A stretch of DNA of 64,000 bases from Ovoidimarina sp038744785 (lineage in GTDB: Bacteria; Pseudomonadota; Alphaproteobacteria; Rhodobacterales; Rhodobacteraceae), in the NCBI GenBank assembly GCA_038744785.1, contig JBCDLX010000001.1:241344-305343 (forward strand), written 5' to 3'. The translations under genes were made by a program, and so were the position numbers. Positions within the stretch are counted from its first letter, which is position 1; the number at the start of each line of letters is the position of its first letter. Below the pieces are notes generated by a model. The model made no database searches and was not told the DNA's origin. It saw only the letters and a list, made by a program, of their open reading frames with translations. Shown here piece by piece: positions 8,007-16,204 of this stretch.

Positions 8007-9451
8007 GCCAACCGGTAGTTCGGGCTTTCGCGGGTAATCTGCACGTCATGGACGTGACTTTCCTTTAGCCCGGCCCCAGTTATCTTAACGAACCGGCAGT
8101 TCTGGCGCATTTCATCGACTGTTGCGCAGCCAGTATAGCCCATCGCGGCACGCAAACCTCCGACCAGTTGGTGGATCACCGTCCCGGCAGATCCTTTGTA
8201 TGGCACCTGCCCTTCGATACCCTCGGGAACCAGCTTGTCCGAGGCCGCATCTGATTGGAAATACCGGTCCGCCGAGCCACGCGCCATCGCACCCAGTGAC
8301 CCCATCCCGCGGTAGCTCTTGAAGCTTCGGCCCTGGTACAGGATCACCTCACCGGGACTTTCATCCGTGCCCGCGATCATCGAGCCGACCATCGCGCAAC
8401 TCGCGCCCGCCGCGATTGCCTTGGCGAAGTCGCCAGAAAATTTAATGCCGCCATCTGCGATCACCGGAACGTCTCCTGCGGCAGCCGCCGTATCCATGAT
8501 CGCGGTCAGCTGCGGGACGCCGACGCCCGCCACCATCCGCGTGGTACAGATCGAACCGGGGCCAATCCCAACCTTCACAGCGTCGGCCCCGGCGCCAATT
8601 AAGGCACGCGTCGCCTCAGCCGTCGCCACGTTGCCCGCGATGATCTGCACCTCGTTTGACAGCCGCTTCGCCCGTTCCACGGCGTGGGCCACACCTTCGG
8701 AGTGACCATGAGCGGTATCGATTACGATCACGTCGCAACCTGCGTCAACCAGGGCCTCTGAGCGTTCGAAACCCGCATCCCCCACGGTCGTCGCGGCTGC
8801 CACCCGAAGCCGGCCCAGCCCATCCTTGCAGGCTTGCGGGTTCAAGATGGCCTGTTCGGTGTCTTTTAGCGTAAGAAGGCCCGTCAGGTTGCCTGCGCTG
8901 TCGGTCACCAGAAGTTTTTCGATCCGCCGCGCCTTCATCAGACTTTTGGCTTCGTCGAGATCGGCAGGTTCCTGCAGAACGGCCAGCGACTCGGACGTCA
9001 TCATGACGCGGACGGGCGTATCGTCGTGTTCAGCGAACCGCATGTCCCGGTTGGTGACAATGCCCAGAAGCCGCCCGCTATCACCCACCACGGGGAACCC
9101 CGTGATCTTATAGCGGTCCTGAAGCGCTTTTGCATCCGCCAGTGTTTGATCGGGCGAAAGCGTAATCGGGTTATAAACGATACCCGACTCAAACCGCTTA
9201 ACGCGCCGGACCTCGCGCGCCTGCGTGTCGGTGTCTAGGTTCCGATGGATCACCCCCATCCCCCCCGCTTGGGCCATGGCGATTGCCATGCGGGCTTCGG
9301 TCACCGTGTCCATCGCCGATGACAGGAGCGGAATATTCATTGCGATGTCCCGGGTCACGTGCGTCCGCGTGTCGGCAGTCGACGGCAGGACCGATGAGGC
9401 CCCGGGCACAAGCAACACGTCGTCAAAGGTAAGGGCCTCGCGAATCTCCAT
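8003..9451 (-). CDS. guaB: Inosine-5'-monophosphate dehydrogenase
   Basis: Oxidises IMP to XMP with NAD+, the committed step of GMP synthesis; cytoplasmic, 482 residues. The N-terminus MEIREALTFDDVLLVPG is diagnostic. Two CBS domains are inserted at about 95-205 (KITGFPVVGDSGRLLGIVTN and RRIEKLLVTDSAGNLTGLLT). The active-site loop GPGSICTTRMVAGVG carries catalytic Cys302. The C-terminus has RGMGSLGAM and EGIEGQVPYKG. It overlaps the downstream rsmB-type gene by ATGA. Confidence 0.97.
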   Translation of the reverse strand: MEIREALTFDDVLLVPGASSVLPSTADTRTHVTRDIAMNIPLLSSAMDTVTEARMAIAMAQAGGMGVIHRNLDTDTQAREVRRVKRFESGIVYNPITLSPDQTLADAKALQDRYKITGFPVVGDSGRLLGIVTNRDMRFAEHDDTPVRVMMTSESLAVLQEPADLDEAKSLMKARRIEKLLVTDSAGNLTGLLTLKDTEQAILNPQACKDGLGRLRVAAATTVGDAGFERSEALVDAGCDVIVIDTAHGHSEGVAHAVERAKRLSNEVQIIAGNVATAEATRALIGAGADAVKVGIGPGSICTTRMVAGVGVPQLTAIMDTAAAAGDVPVIADGGIKFSGDFAKAIAAGASCAMVGSMIAGTDESPGEVILYQGRSFKSYRGMGSLGAMARGSADRYFQSDAASDKLVPEGIEGQVPYKGSAGTVIHQLVGGLRAAMGYTGCATVDEMRQNCRFVKITGAGLKESHVHDVQITRESPNYRLA

Positions 9452-9522
9452 CTGGCTCTCCCGCCGGTGATGTCGTTTGGCGCTTCCCTATCCCACGGGC
9501 AAACCGGTTTGAAAAGAGCGGA

Positions 9523-9548
9523 GTTTGAGTATTTTTGCGAGGATGAAG
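9523..9548. repeat. Extragenic repeat element, copy 1
   Basis: The segment TTTGAGTATTTTT-GCG-AGGATGAAG recurs with three differences at 13941-13967. It sits between the end of the TehA-like gene and the start of guaB. It is AT-rich in its core against a GC-rich background. I recall very similar GAGTATTTTT...AGATGAAG stretches between genes in many Rhodobacteraceae genomes, but could not check this here. Confidence 0.6.
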
Positions 9549-9582
9549 GTTGGATCGATTGCTCGGATGAAAGGGTGAGACC

Positions 9583-10587
9583 TTAGGCTATCCCAGCGTT
9601 CGTTCTTGCTGCGAGGCTGCCATCGGCCCACTGACGCAGAATTCGATAGGCGATCGGCGGGATGACCAGTGTCGCAAGTATGATCGCACACCCAGGCACG
9701 ACCGGTGGGACACCGAATTCTGTGTGAGAGTGGATCGCAACCCACGCGCCCGCAAAGGCGGCGACGGGGAATGTGAAGGACCCCCAGAAAGGAGAGAAAC
9801 CGGCTGAAACAATCCACCGCAAACGGCAAAGCAGAACGAAAAACAAGAGGCACGCCCAGCCTAGCGCGGCAAGCGCAAGGCAACCCTGGCCCGTGTGCGC
9901 CGCGCCGGCGGCAATGAGGCTCACAGGCGCAAGATGAATGACGTGGAGCGGACGCAAAGGCGCAGGCGTCGTTCTCCGAAACATGCCCGGCAATGTGAGA
10001 ACCAAAATGACGAACGCAGCGGCCGTCGAATAGTAAAGGATCCCCTGCACAAAGAGGTCGCGCCCAAGCGGAATGGCGGCAACAGGCGAAACTGCGACGC
10101 CCGCAAAAACCAGGTAAAGCGCAGGTGAAACCGGGCCAATGATGTCGGGGCGACGCACCAGTTGAACCAGAACGTAGAAGATGAGCAGCAAGTGGAAACC
10201 CAATCCGACGGTCAGGATCAGGCCCGCCGCCACAGGGGTGTAGGGGACCAGCGCCGCACCGAAAAGCATGGTCCCCATAGTGAGCGCCGCCAACCCGATG
10301 CGCCCGGGCAATGGGCGCAGATCCTCAAGTAGAACGCCGCGTCTCAGGCGGAGTTTCGCGAGATAGCTAACGGAGAAGAATATGAAAAGAAGGCTGACAG
10401 ATCCCAGGATAAGCTCGGCCACGGCAGCCGGTGCGCCGAACAGATCATGCCCCGCACGCCAAGTTATCCCCATGCCAAGCAGTCCAAGAATGGGCGAGAA
10501 TAACGCGGGCGGTGTCCTTCGCAGACGTCCGGCCGTCGCGGGTGGTGGCGGGGTGCGCGGAACGCGGGGCGGCGGGCTTGTCTTCAT
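9583..10587 (-). CDS. TehA/SLAC1-family membrane transporter
   Basis: Polytopic inner-membrane protein of the voltage-dependent anion channel (TDT/SLAC1/TehA) family, 334 residues. After a short Pro/Arg-rich N-terminus, TPPALFSPILGLLGMGITWR matches the family start. About ten hydrophobic segments follow, including GFHLLLIFYVLVQLV, ALYLVFAGVAVSPVAAI and SFTFPVAAFAGAWVAI, the last typical of SLAC1 proteins. Relatives export tellurite or sulfite or conduct C4-dicarboxylates; the substrate here is unknown. I start at the ATG 10587; the frame stays open 23 codons upstream but covers the shared promoter region. It is divergent from dctP. Confidence 0.75.
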   Translation of the reverse strand: MKTSPPPRVPRTPPPPATAGRLRRTPPALFSPILGLLGMGITWRAGHDLFGAPAAVAELILGSVSLLFIFFSVSYLAKLRLRRGVLLEDLRPLPGRIGLAALTMGTMLFGAALVPYTPVAAGLILTVGLGFHLLLIFYVLVQLVRRPDIIGPVSPALYLVFAGVAVSPVAAIPLGRDLFVQGILYYSTAAAFVILVLTLPGMFRRTTPAPLRPLHVIHLAPVSLIAAGAAHTGQGCLALAALGWACLLFFVLLCRLRWIVSAGFSPFWGSFTFPVAAFAGAWVAIHSHTEFGVPPVVPGCAIILATLVIPPIAYRILRQWADGSLAARTNAGIA

Positions 10588-10622
10588 CGCCGCTGCGCCT
10601 TGCCATATATCCTGGATGCAGG

Positions 10623-10642
10623 AAACCCCGCGACCGGGGTTT
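10623..10642. promoter_or_regulatory. Inverted repeat in the TehA-like/dctP divergent region
   Basis: Perfect arms AAACCCC and GGGGTTT around a six-base centre, between the divergent starts at 10587 and 10739. It may be an operator for either gene or a leader hairpin of dctP; no regulator gene lies next to it. Confidence 0.3.
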
Positions 10643-10660
10643 GTGTTGAGGCGCACTTTC

Positions 10661-10703
10661 TGCTGGAATCCCGATCAACAGACGCTAGATTTGCGTTCCA
10701 GCA
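10661..10703. promoter_or_regulatory. Widely spaced inverted repeat upstream of dctP
   Basis: Perfect eight-base arms TGCTGGAA (10661-10668) and TTCCAGCA (10696-10703) with a 27-base spacer, ending 35 bases before the dctP start. Possibly a regulator site or an mRNA leader stem; function not known. Confidence 0.25.
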
Positions 10704-10738
10704 AAACATCAGAGTTTGCATATTTGGGAGGAAACACC

Positions 10739-11752
10739 ATGACCCGTCTTTTGGGCCGCGCCGCCGCAGCGGCGCTGATTACCGGATTTGCCAGCGAAGC
10801 GGTAGCGACCGAGTGGAACGTGTCCCTTTGGGGCCAGCGCAGGGCCTTCACCGAGCACGTGGAGAAACTTGCCGAGCTTGTCAGCGAAAAGACCGGCGGT
10901 GAATTCACCATGAACATCAGCTACGGCGGTCTGTCGAAGAACCGCGAGAACCTGGACGGGATTTCGATCGGTGCGTTCGAGATGGCGCAGTTCTGCGCGG
11001 GTTACCACCGAGACAAGAACCGTGCGATCACCGTGCTTGAACTGCCATTCCTAGGGGTCGCGAACCTCGCCGAGGAGGTGGCTGTGAGTCACGCCGTTTA
11101 CAACCACCCGGCGGTGGCGGAAGAAATGGCGCAGTGGAATGCAAAACTCGTGATGACTTCGCCGATGCCACAATACAACCTTGTCGGCACCGGTGAGCCG
11201 CGTGACGCCGTGTCGGAGTTCGACGGGATGCGCGTGCGTGCCACGGGCGGCCTTGGCGAAGCGTTCTCGGCCGTGGGCGGTGTTCCGACCTCCGTGACGG
11301 CCACCGAAGCCTATAACGCGATGGAATCGGGCGTCGTTGACACCGTTGCTTTCGCGCAGCACGCCCACCTTTCGTTCCGCACGATCGACATTGCGGATTG
11401 GTGGACAGAGAACCTGAACCCTGGGACCGTGAATTGCCCTGTGGTGGTGAATATCGACGCCTACGACGGGTTGTCGGACGAGCATAAGGCGGCCTTTGAC
11501 AGTTCGGTTCCAGAAGCGATCGATCACTACCTGGCAAACTACGCCGAGCTGATCGAGCGGTGGGAGGGCATCCTGAGCGAGAAGAGCGTCACCAAAGTGA
11601 CTGTTCCCGATGAGGAAATCGCGAAATTCAAGGACGTCGCCATGCCGATCCACGAAAAGTGGATCGCCGATATGGCCGCCCAGGGTCTGCCCGCGCAGGA
11701 ACTTTATGATCTGGTGAACGCGACGCTAGAAGAAGCGCAGGCGACAAACTGA
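10739..11752 (+). CDS. dctP: TRAP transporter substrate-binding protein DctP
   Basis: Periplasmic solute receptor of a TRAP transporter, 337 residues. A signal peptide (MTRLLGRAAAAALITGFASEAVA, cleavage near residue 23) is followed by the mature start TEWNVSLWGQRRAFTEHVEKL. The MRVRATGGLGEAFSAVGGVP segment holds the Arg used by DctP proteins to bind a carboxylate, and TATEAYNAMESGVVDTV is the family helix. Start chosen for GGGAGG seven to eight bases upstream and the signal peptide. It is followed by a strong stem-loop and then dctQ/dctM. The ligand is probably an organic acid; which one cannot be told. Confidence 0.9.
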   Translation: MTRLLGRAAAAALITGFASEAVATEWNVSLWGQRRAFTEHVEKLAELVSEKTGGEFTMNISYGGLSKNRENLDGISIGAFEMAQFCAGYHRDKNRAITVLELPFLGVANLAEEVAVSHAVYNHPAVAEEMAQWNAKLVMTSPMPQYNLVGTGEPRDAVSEFDGMRVRATGGLGEAFSAVGGVPTSVTATEAYNAMESGVVDTVAFAQHAHLSFRTIDIADWWTENLNPGTVNCPVVVNIDAYDGLSDEHKAAFDSSVPEAIDHYLANYAELIERWEGILSEKSVTKVTVPDEEIAKFKDVAMPIHEKWIADMAAQGLPAQELYDLVNATLEEAQATN

Positions 11753-11765
11753 TACGTGAGTAATG

Positions 11766-11804
11766 CGCAAGCGCGCCCCGGGTTTGTCCCGGGGCGCGCT
11801 TGCG
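11766..11804 (+). terminator. Intercistronic stem-loop after dctP
   Basis: A perfect 17-base-pair hairpin: arms CGCAAGCGCGCCCCGGG and its complement around the loop TTTGT, followed by ATTTTA. It lies 13 bases after the dctP stop and 55 before dctQ. It probably acts as a partial terminator or 3' stabiliser that makes the binding protein more abundant than the permeases. A related hairpin follows aglE. Confidence 0.8.
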
Positions 11805-11859
11805 ATTTTAGGACGCCCCGGGTCACGCCTGGGGCATCTTTCAGAAAGGGCCAGGGCCC

Positions 11860-12480
11860 ATGTCGACCTCTCCCATCCTCGCCGATGATAGCGCCGTCTC
11901 GCGGTGGGATCGGGCGTATCTGAAGCTTGAAGCATTTCTGAACTTAATCTCAGGTTTTGTCTTGTTCGCGCTTGTCCTGTTGGCCTGTTACAACGTGGTC
12001 GCGCGAAAGCTATTCAACGCGCCGGTGCCTGGCTACGTCGACTGGACGGAACAGTTCATGGCGACCTTCGCTTTTCTGGGTCTCGCCTTTTGTCAACGCG
12101 AGGGCGGCCATATCCGAATGGACATTGTTGTGGGTCAGTTGCGGGGCCGAACGCTTTGGGCAGCCGAATGGCTTGGCATCCTGTTCATGCTTTTGCTTAC
12201 GACCGCGCTAATCTACGGCACGTGGTTTCATTTTGACCGGTCATTTGACTGGAATGCGCCCCTGTGGAGTCGTGACAGTTCGATCGATATTGCGCTGCCC
12301 TTGTGGCCCGCGAAACTGGTGGTGCCATTTTCGATGGCGGTCCTTTGGTTTCGCTTGGTTCTTCAGCTTTGGGGCTATGGGCGCGCCTTCCGCCTGAACC
12401 AACACGCGCCGGTCGCGGTGCCTTTGGTCGAAGACGCCGCAACGCAGGCCAACCGCGAAGCGGAGAGCGCCGGTGGATAA
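11860..12480 (+). CDS. dctQ: TRAP transporter small permease DctQ
   Basis: Small membrane subunit of the TRAP transporter, 206 residues with four predicted membrane helices at about residues 25-50, 62-80, 103-122 and 145-165. The motif FNAPVPGYVDWTEQFMATFAFLGLAFCQREGGHIRMD is the family signature (helix, then REGGHI). It pairs with DctM to move the DctP-bound solute with sodium. It overlaps dctM by eight bases. Confidence 0.92.
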   Translation: MSTSPILADDSAVSRWDRAYLKLEAFLNLISGFVLFALVLLACYNVVARKLFNAPVPGYVDWTEQFMATFAFLGLAFCQREGGHIRMDIVVGQLRGRTLWAAEWLGILFMLLLTTALIYGTWFHFDRSFDWNAPLWSRDSSIDIALPLWPAKLVVPFSMAVLWFRLVLQLWGYGRAFRLNQHAPVAVPLVEDAATQANREAESAGG

Positions 12481-13894
12481 CGTCATTGATATGAAGGCGC
12501 TTCTGGAAGGCGTTGATATCTTTAACCTCTCGCTTTGGCTGTCTGGACTTCTGATTGTCCTGGTGGTGATCGGGGTAAGGGTAGCGTTCGCGACGGCGTT
12601 CATCGGTTTTCTGGGGCTTTGTGTTTTCTTCATGCAGAAACAGGGCTTCGACCGCGGGCTGGTGACAGCAATGAAGCTCGCCGGTCAGGTTCCGCATTCG
12701 AAATCAACTACTTATGCGCTTTCGCTGATCCCGACGTTTATCCTAATTGGGTATCTGGCCTACTATGCGGGTCTAACCAGATACCTGTTTGAGGCCGCGA
12801 AACGTTGGGTTGGCTGGCTACCGGGGGGCTTGGGCGTCGCAACGGTGTTCGCGACAGCCGGGTTCGCCGCCGTATCTGGCGCTAGCGTCGCGACGTCTGC
12901 CGTTTTCGCCCGGATCGCGATACCCGAGATGCTGGCACTCAAGTACGATAAACGGTTTGCCGCCGGTGTTGTTGCGGCGGGCGGGACGCTCGCCTCGCTG
13001 ATCCCGCCATCGGCGATCCTTGTGATCTACGCGATCATCGTCGAGCAATCGGTGGGCAAGCTTCTCCTTGCGGGCTTCCTGCCCGGCGCCGTATCGGCCC
13101 TGATCTATGCGGGGCTTGTCATTGGCCTCGCAAAACTCCGCCCCGACCTTGGGCCGACGGTGGGCGGATTCACTTGGGGGCAGCGTTTTGCGTCTCTGCC
13201 CGGCGCCCTGCCGATACTTTTGGTGGTCTTCATCATCGTCTATTCGATCTACTTCGGGTGGGCCACACCGACAGAAGCGGGAGCACTTGGCGCCTTCGTC
13301 GTTCTTGCCATGGCGGTGTGGCAGGGCATGAAGTGGGGACAACTCAAGGCCGCGCTTATGGAAGCCGCGAAGCTCACCGTGATGATCTTCACGATGATCT
13401 GGGGTGTCCTGATTTATGTCCGGTTCCTGGGATTTGCCCAACTGCCCAACGCGTTTGCGACCTGGATCGGCAGCCTAGAGTATTCACCCTATGTGATCCT
13501 TCTGGCGATCCTTCTGGTCTATGTGGTCCTTGGAATGTTCATGGACGCAATCGGGATGCTGATCCTGACGCTGCCGGTCACGTTTCCCGCAGTCATTGCG
13601 CTGAACGGGGGCGAAGGCGTCGCACGCGCCGATAGCGCCTTTGGAATGACGAGCGAGGAATGCGCGATCTGGTTTGGCATTATCGTTGTGAAGATGGCTG
13701 AGCTTTGCCTAATCACGCCGCCCATCGGGCTGAATTGCTTTGTCGTGGCCGGTGTCGCACAAGATGCCAAAATGCCCGTGACGGTTCAGGACGTGTTCAG
13801 GGGCGCGACCCCGTTCTTTGGCGCCGATGTCGCGACCGTTGCTGTCCTTATCGCGTTCCCGGGCATCGTGCTGTGGCTGCCAAGTCTTCTTTAG
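12473..13894 (+). CDS. dctM: TRAP transporter large permease DctM
   Basis: Large membrane subunit of the TRAP transporter, 473 residues, with about twelve hydrophobic segments. Family motifs are GFAAVSGASVATSAVFARIAIPEM, AAGGTLASLIPPSAILVIYAI and, near the C-terminus, ITPPIGLNCFVVAGVA. The conserved loop GWATPTEAGALGAF is present. It catalyses sodium-coupled uptake with DctP and DctQ. It is the last gene of the dctPQM operon and ends 79 bases from the oppositely oriented AhpD-like gene. Confidence 0.94.
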   Translation: MDNVIDMKALLEGVDIFNLSLWLSGLLIVLVVIGVRVAFATAFIGFLGLCVFFMQKQGFDRGLVTAMKLAGQVPHSKSTTYALSLIPTFILIGYLAYYAGLTRYLFEAAKRWVGWLPGGLGVATVFATAGFAAVSGASVATSAVFARIAIPEMLALKYDKRFAAGVVAAGGTLASLIPPSAILVIYAIIVEQSVGKLLLAGFLPGAVSALIYAGLVIGLAKLRPDLGPTVGGFTWGQRFASLPGALPILLVVFIIVYSIYFGWATPTEAGALGAFVVLAMAVWQGMKWGQLKAALMEAAKLTVMIFTMIWGVLIYVRFLGFAQLPNAFATWIGSLEYSPYVILLAILLVYVVLGMFMDAIGMLILTLPVTFPAVIALNGGEGVARADSAFGMTSEECAIWFGIIVVKMAELCLITPPIGLNCFVVAGVAQDAKMPVTVQDVFRGATPFFGADVATVAVLIAFPGIVLWLPSLL

Positions 13895-13940
13895 GGGGCG
13901 CCATGGTTCGGTTGAGCGGTGCCCGCGAGCCTCGGTTTCC

Positions 13941-13967
13941 TTATGAGTATTTTTTCCAGGATGAAGA
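13941..13967. repeat. Extragenic repeat element, copy 2
   Basis: TATGAGTATTTTT-TCC-AGGATGAAG, matching copy 1 (9523-9548) at 22 of 25 positions and in the same orientation. It occupies the convergent spacer between dctM and the AhpD-like gene. Confidence 0.6.
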
Positions 13968-13973
13968 CAGGCG

Positions 13974-14543
13974 TCAGCTGCTGACACCGTTCGCCCGCCC
14001 AAATTCGGTGTAGAAGTGCGGGCTGCGCAATTCCTCAAGCCGTTCCTCCGGGACGGTCCGGGGGTCTGCATAGTACTCGGTGATCCCGGTGCCTTCGAGA
14101 ATGCGATTCATCAGACTATTAAGGCCACAGGTTTGGATCGCTTCAAACAGAGCGTCTTCCGACCATCCCGCTGCATAAACCGCGTCCGCGTCTGCCTCGG
14201 TCATCATTGCGGGCGATCTGGTGAGCTTCGACACATACGCCAAAAGGGGGCGCATCGCCGGTTCGACCGGGGCCGTATCGGGATCGGCCATCAGGGCATC
14301 GATCACATCGGGGTCGATCCCGTGGGCCCGGGCCATGGTTGTGTGCGCGCCGTGGCAGAAGGCACAAGCGTTCAGGCCCGAAACATAGGCCGCGATCAGT
14401 TCTTTCTGCCCCGGGCTTAACGCGCCCGGATCGCGCAACAGCCGATCATGGTAGTCAAGAAGCGGCGCGATCGTACGCGGGAACTTGGCGACGACATCCC
14501 CAAGCCGTGCGTCCTCAGGAAGTGACGGGAAAAGCCGTTTCAT
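13974..14543 (-). CDS. AhpD-like peroxidase-related protein (carboxymuconolactone decarboxylase fold)
   Basis: 189-residue protein of the CMD/AhpD-like, uncharacterised peroxidase-related family. The core motif KELIAAYVSGLNACAFCHGAH gives the CxxC pair Cys60/Cys63 with His67 and the upstream Glu, the AhpD-type active-site arrangement. A second helix pair contains EDALFEAIQTCGLNSLMNRI. It probably acts in thiol-dependent peroxide reduction or redox sensing, but no substrate is known. Start at the ATG 14543; an upstream extension would run into the cupin gene. It lies 16 bases after the cupin gene, apparently one operon. Confidence 0.8.
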   Translation of the reverse strand: MKRLFPSLPEDARLGDVVAKFPRTIAPLLDYHDRLLRDPGALSPGQKELIAAYVSGLNACAFCHGAHTTMARAHGIDPDVIDALMADPDTAPVEPAMRPLLAYVSKLTRSPAMMTEADADAVYAAGWSEDALFEAIQTCGLNSLMNRILEGTGITEYYADPRTVPEERLEELRSPHFYTEFGRANGVSS

Positions 14544-14559
14544 GGTCGTCCTCTGGTCC

Positions 14560-14901
14560 CTAAGGTTCTGCGCGAAGCGGGTACCGGTCGGGCTCTTCGA
14601 AGACATCCATGAACCGACTGCCAGCGTCGACAATGGCCGAATGGCGCGCGCCGGCCGGAATGTCCCAACTGTCGCCCGGTGTGCAGACGCGGGTTTCGCC
14701 ATCAACGGTCAACTCTAGCCGCCCAAAGAACATATGGCCCCATTGCGCGCCGTGGTGATGCTCCGGCACGACGAGCTCCTTGAGCACTGTGAAGTACACG
14801 ACAAGCGCGTCGTCGGTCCGCAAGGCATGGGTCCGCGCCACGTCGTCCGGGAACGGGACATCGAGCGATGGCAGGTCCTGTATGAAATCCGGGTAGTCCA
14901 C
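14560..14901 (-). CDS. Cupin domain protein
   Basis: Single-domain cupin of 113 residues. Motif 1 is PEHHHGAQWGHMFFGRLELTV, with His48-His50 as metal ligands and a Gly-rich turn. Motif 2 is TPGDSWDIPAGARHSAIVDAG, with His87. Begins at GTG 14901 after the strong GAGGAGGAG ribosome site. The family includes small metal-binding regulators and enzymes; the linked AhpD-like gene hints at oxidative or organic-acid metabolism, but no activity can be assigned. Confidence 0.8.
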   Translation of the reverse strand: MDYPDFIQDLPSLDVPFPDDVARTHALRTDDALVVYFTVLKELVVPEHHHGAQWGHMFFGRLELTVDGETRVCTPGDSWDIPAGARHSAIVDAGSRFMDVFEEPDRYPLRAEP

Positions 14902-15045
14902 TGGGCGCTCCTCCTCGTGAGAGAGGTTACGGGGATTCGGGCCTTATGCAATCCGACGATGTTGGGCGGATTGAAGTGAACCCCACCTCTCCAGCGAAGC
15001 TCTCGGCCAATCAGATCATAGTACCCCCGTCAGGGCGCAGACCCG

Positions 15046-16170
15046 TCAGTGCGGTGATACGGTCACGTTCTGGCCGTCGGGGTAGAGAAGTGACACGCCA
15101 TCCTTGAACACGTGAACCTTCGCAGGCTCTGCGGTCAAACGCGTCACCTGACCACGCAGGTCCTTATGAATGCCGGGAAGCTTGCCGATCACCGGATCCT
15201 CGCCCGCCTCGGCCGTGAAGTAGAGAAGTGTAACTTCGCCCAGCGCTTCGGTGATGTCGACCTTGCCTTCGTAGATGAACGATCCGCCTGCGGGTGCTTC
15301 GACGAAATCCTCGGGCCGTACGCCCACATTTACCGACGCGCCCGTCAGGCTATCTGGCGACGGAACAGCGCTGACGGCCCGCCCCCCGCCTGTCATCTCG
15401 ATGATCGTCTCGGCGCCTGTGCCCACCACTTTACCCGGCATCAGGTTCATCTTGGGTGAGCCGATAAACTGCGCAACAAATTCGTTCTCCGGCCGCTCGT
15501 AAAGCTCAAGCGGTGTGCCGACCTGCGCCACGCCGCCACCGGCAAGCACCACGATCCTGCTGGCAAGTGTCATCGCTTCGACCTGATCGTGCGTCACGTA
15601 GATCATCGTGGATTCGGGCATCTGTTCTTTAAGGCGCGCGATCTGAAGCCGCGTGGCAACGCGCAGCGCGGCATCCAGGTTCGAAAGCGGTTCGTCAAAG
15701 AGAAAGACCTTGGGGTCGCGCACAATGGATCGGCCAATTGCCACCCTTTGTCGCTGCCCCCCCGAGAGCGCCTTGGGAAGACGATCAAGGAAATTCGTCA
15801 ATTGCAGCTTGTCGGCTGCAGCCCGGACCGCCGTATCAATTTCGTCTTTCGACTTGCCCGCAAGGCGTAGCGCGAACGCCATATTGTCGTAGACCGTCAT
15901 GTGCGGGTACAGCGCATACGACTGGAACACCATCGCGATCCCGCGTTCGCTGGGCGGGACATCGTTCACTACTGTTCCGTCGATCTCGAGCGCACCGCTA
16001 GTGATGCCTTCAAGCCCGGCAACCATCCGCAGAAGCGTCGATTTCCCGCAGCCAGAGGGACCGACAAAAACAATCAACTCGCCGGTCCGGATGTCGAGGT
16101 TGATGTTTCGAAGAACCTCAACCGTTCCGCCATAGGCCTTGCCCACATCGGTCATCTTTAGGTTGGCCAT
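15046..16170 (-). CDS. aglK: Alpha-glucoside ABC transporter ATP-binding protein
   Basis: MalK/UgpC-type ATPase of a CUT1 sugar importer, 374 residues. Walker A is GPSGCGKST (about 37-45), the signature LSGGQRQRVAIGRSIVRDP, Walker B VFLFDEPLSNLDAALR, and the H-loop lies in YVTHDQVEAM. A C-terminal TOBE/MalK-like domain (VNVGVRPEDF...) covers about 240-374. Preceded by GGGAGGAGAG. It is the last gene of aglE-F-G-A-K, the order known from Sinorhizobium. It powers uptake by AglF/AglG at the inner membrane. Confidence 0.92.
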   Translation of the reverse strand: MANLKMTDVGKAYGGTVEVLRNINLDIRTGELIVFVGPSGCGKSTLLRMVAGLEGITSGALEIDGTVVNDVPPSERGIAMVFQSYALYPHMTVYDNMAFALRLAGKSKDEIDTAVRAAADKLQLTNFLDRLPKALSGGQRQRVAIGRSIVRDPKVFLFDEPLSNLDAALRVATRLQIARLKEQMPESTMIYVTHDQVEAMTLASRIVVLAGGGVAQVGTPLELYERPENEFVAQFIGSPKMNLMPGKVVGTGAETIIEMTGGGRAVSAVPSPDSLTGASVNVGVRPEDFVEAPAGGSFIYEGKVDITEALGEVTLLYFTAEAGEDPVIGKLPGIHKDLRGQVTRLTAEPAKVHVFKDGVSLLYPDGQNVTVSPH

Positions 16171-16204
16171 ATCTCTCCTCCCAGAGGCTTGGGACGCCTC
16201 TTTG

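Noticed and set aside
9120..9132. GAAGCGCTTTT inside guaB, similar to the LacI-type operator
   Set aside because: Not a full palindrome and inside a housekeeping gene.
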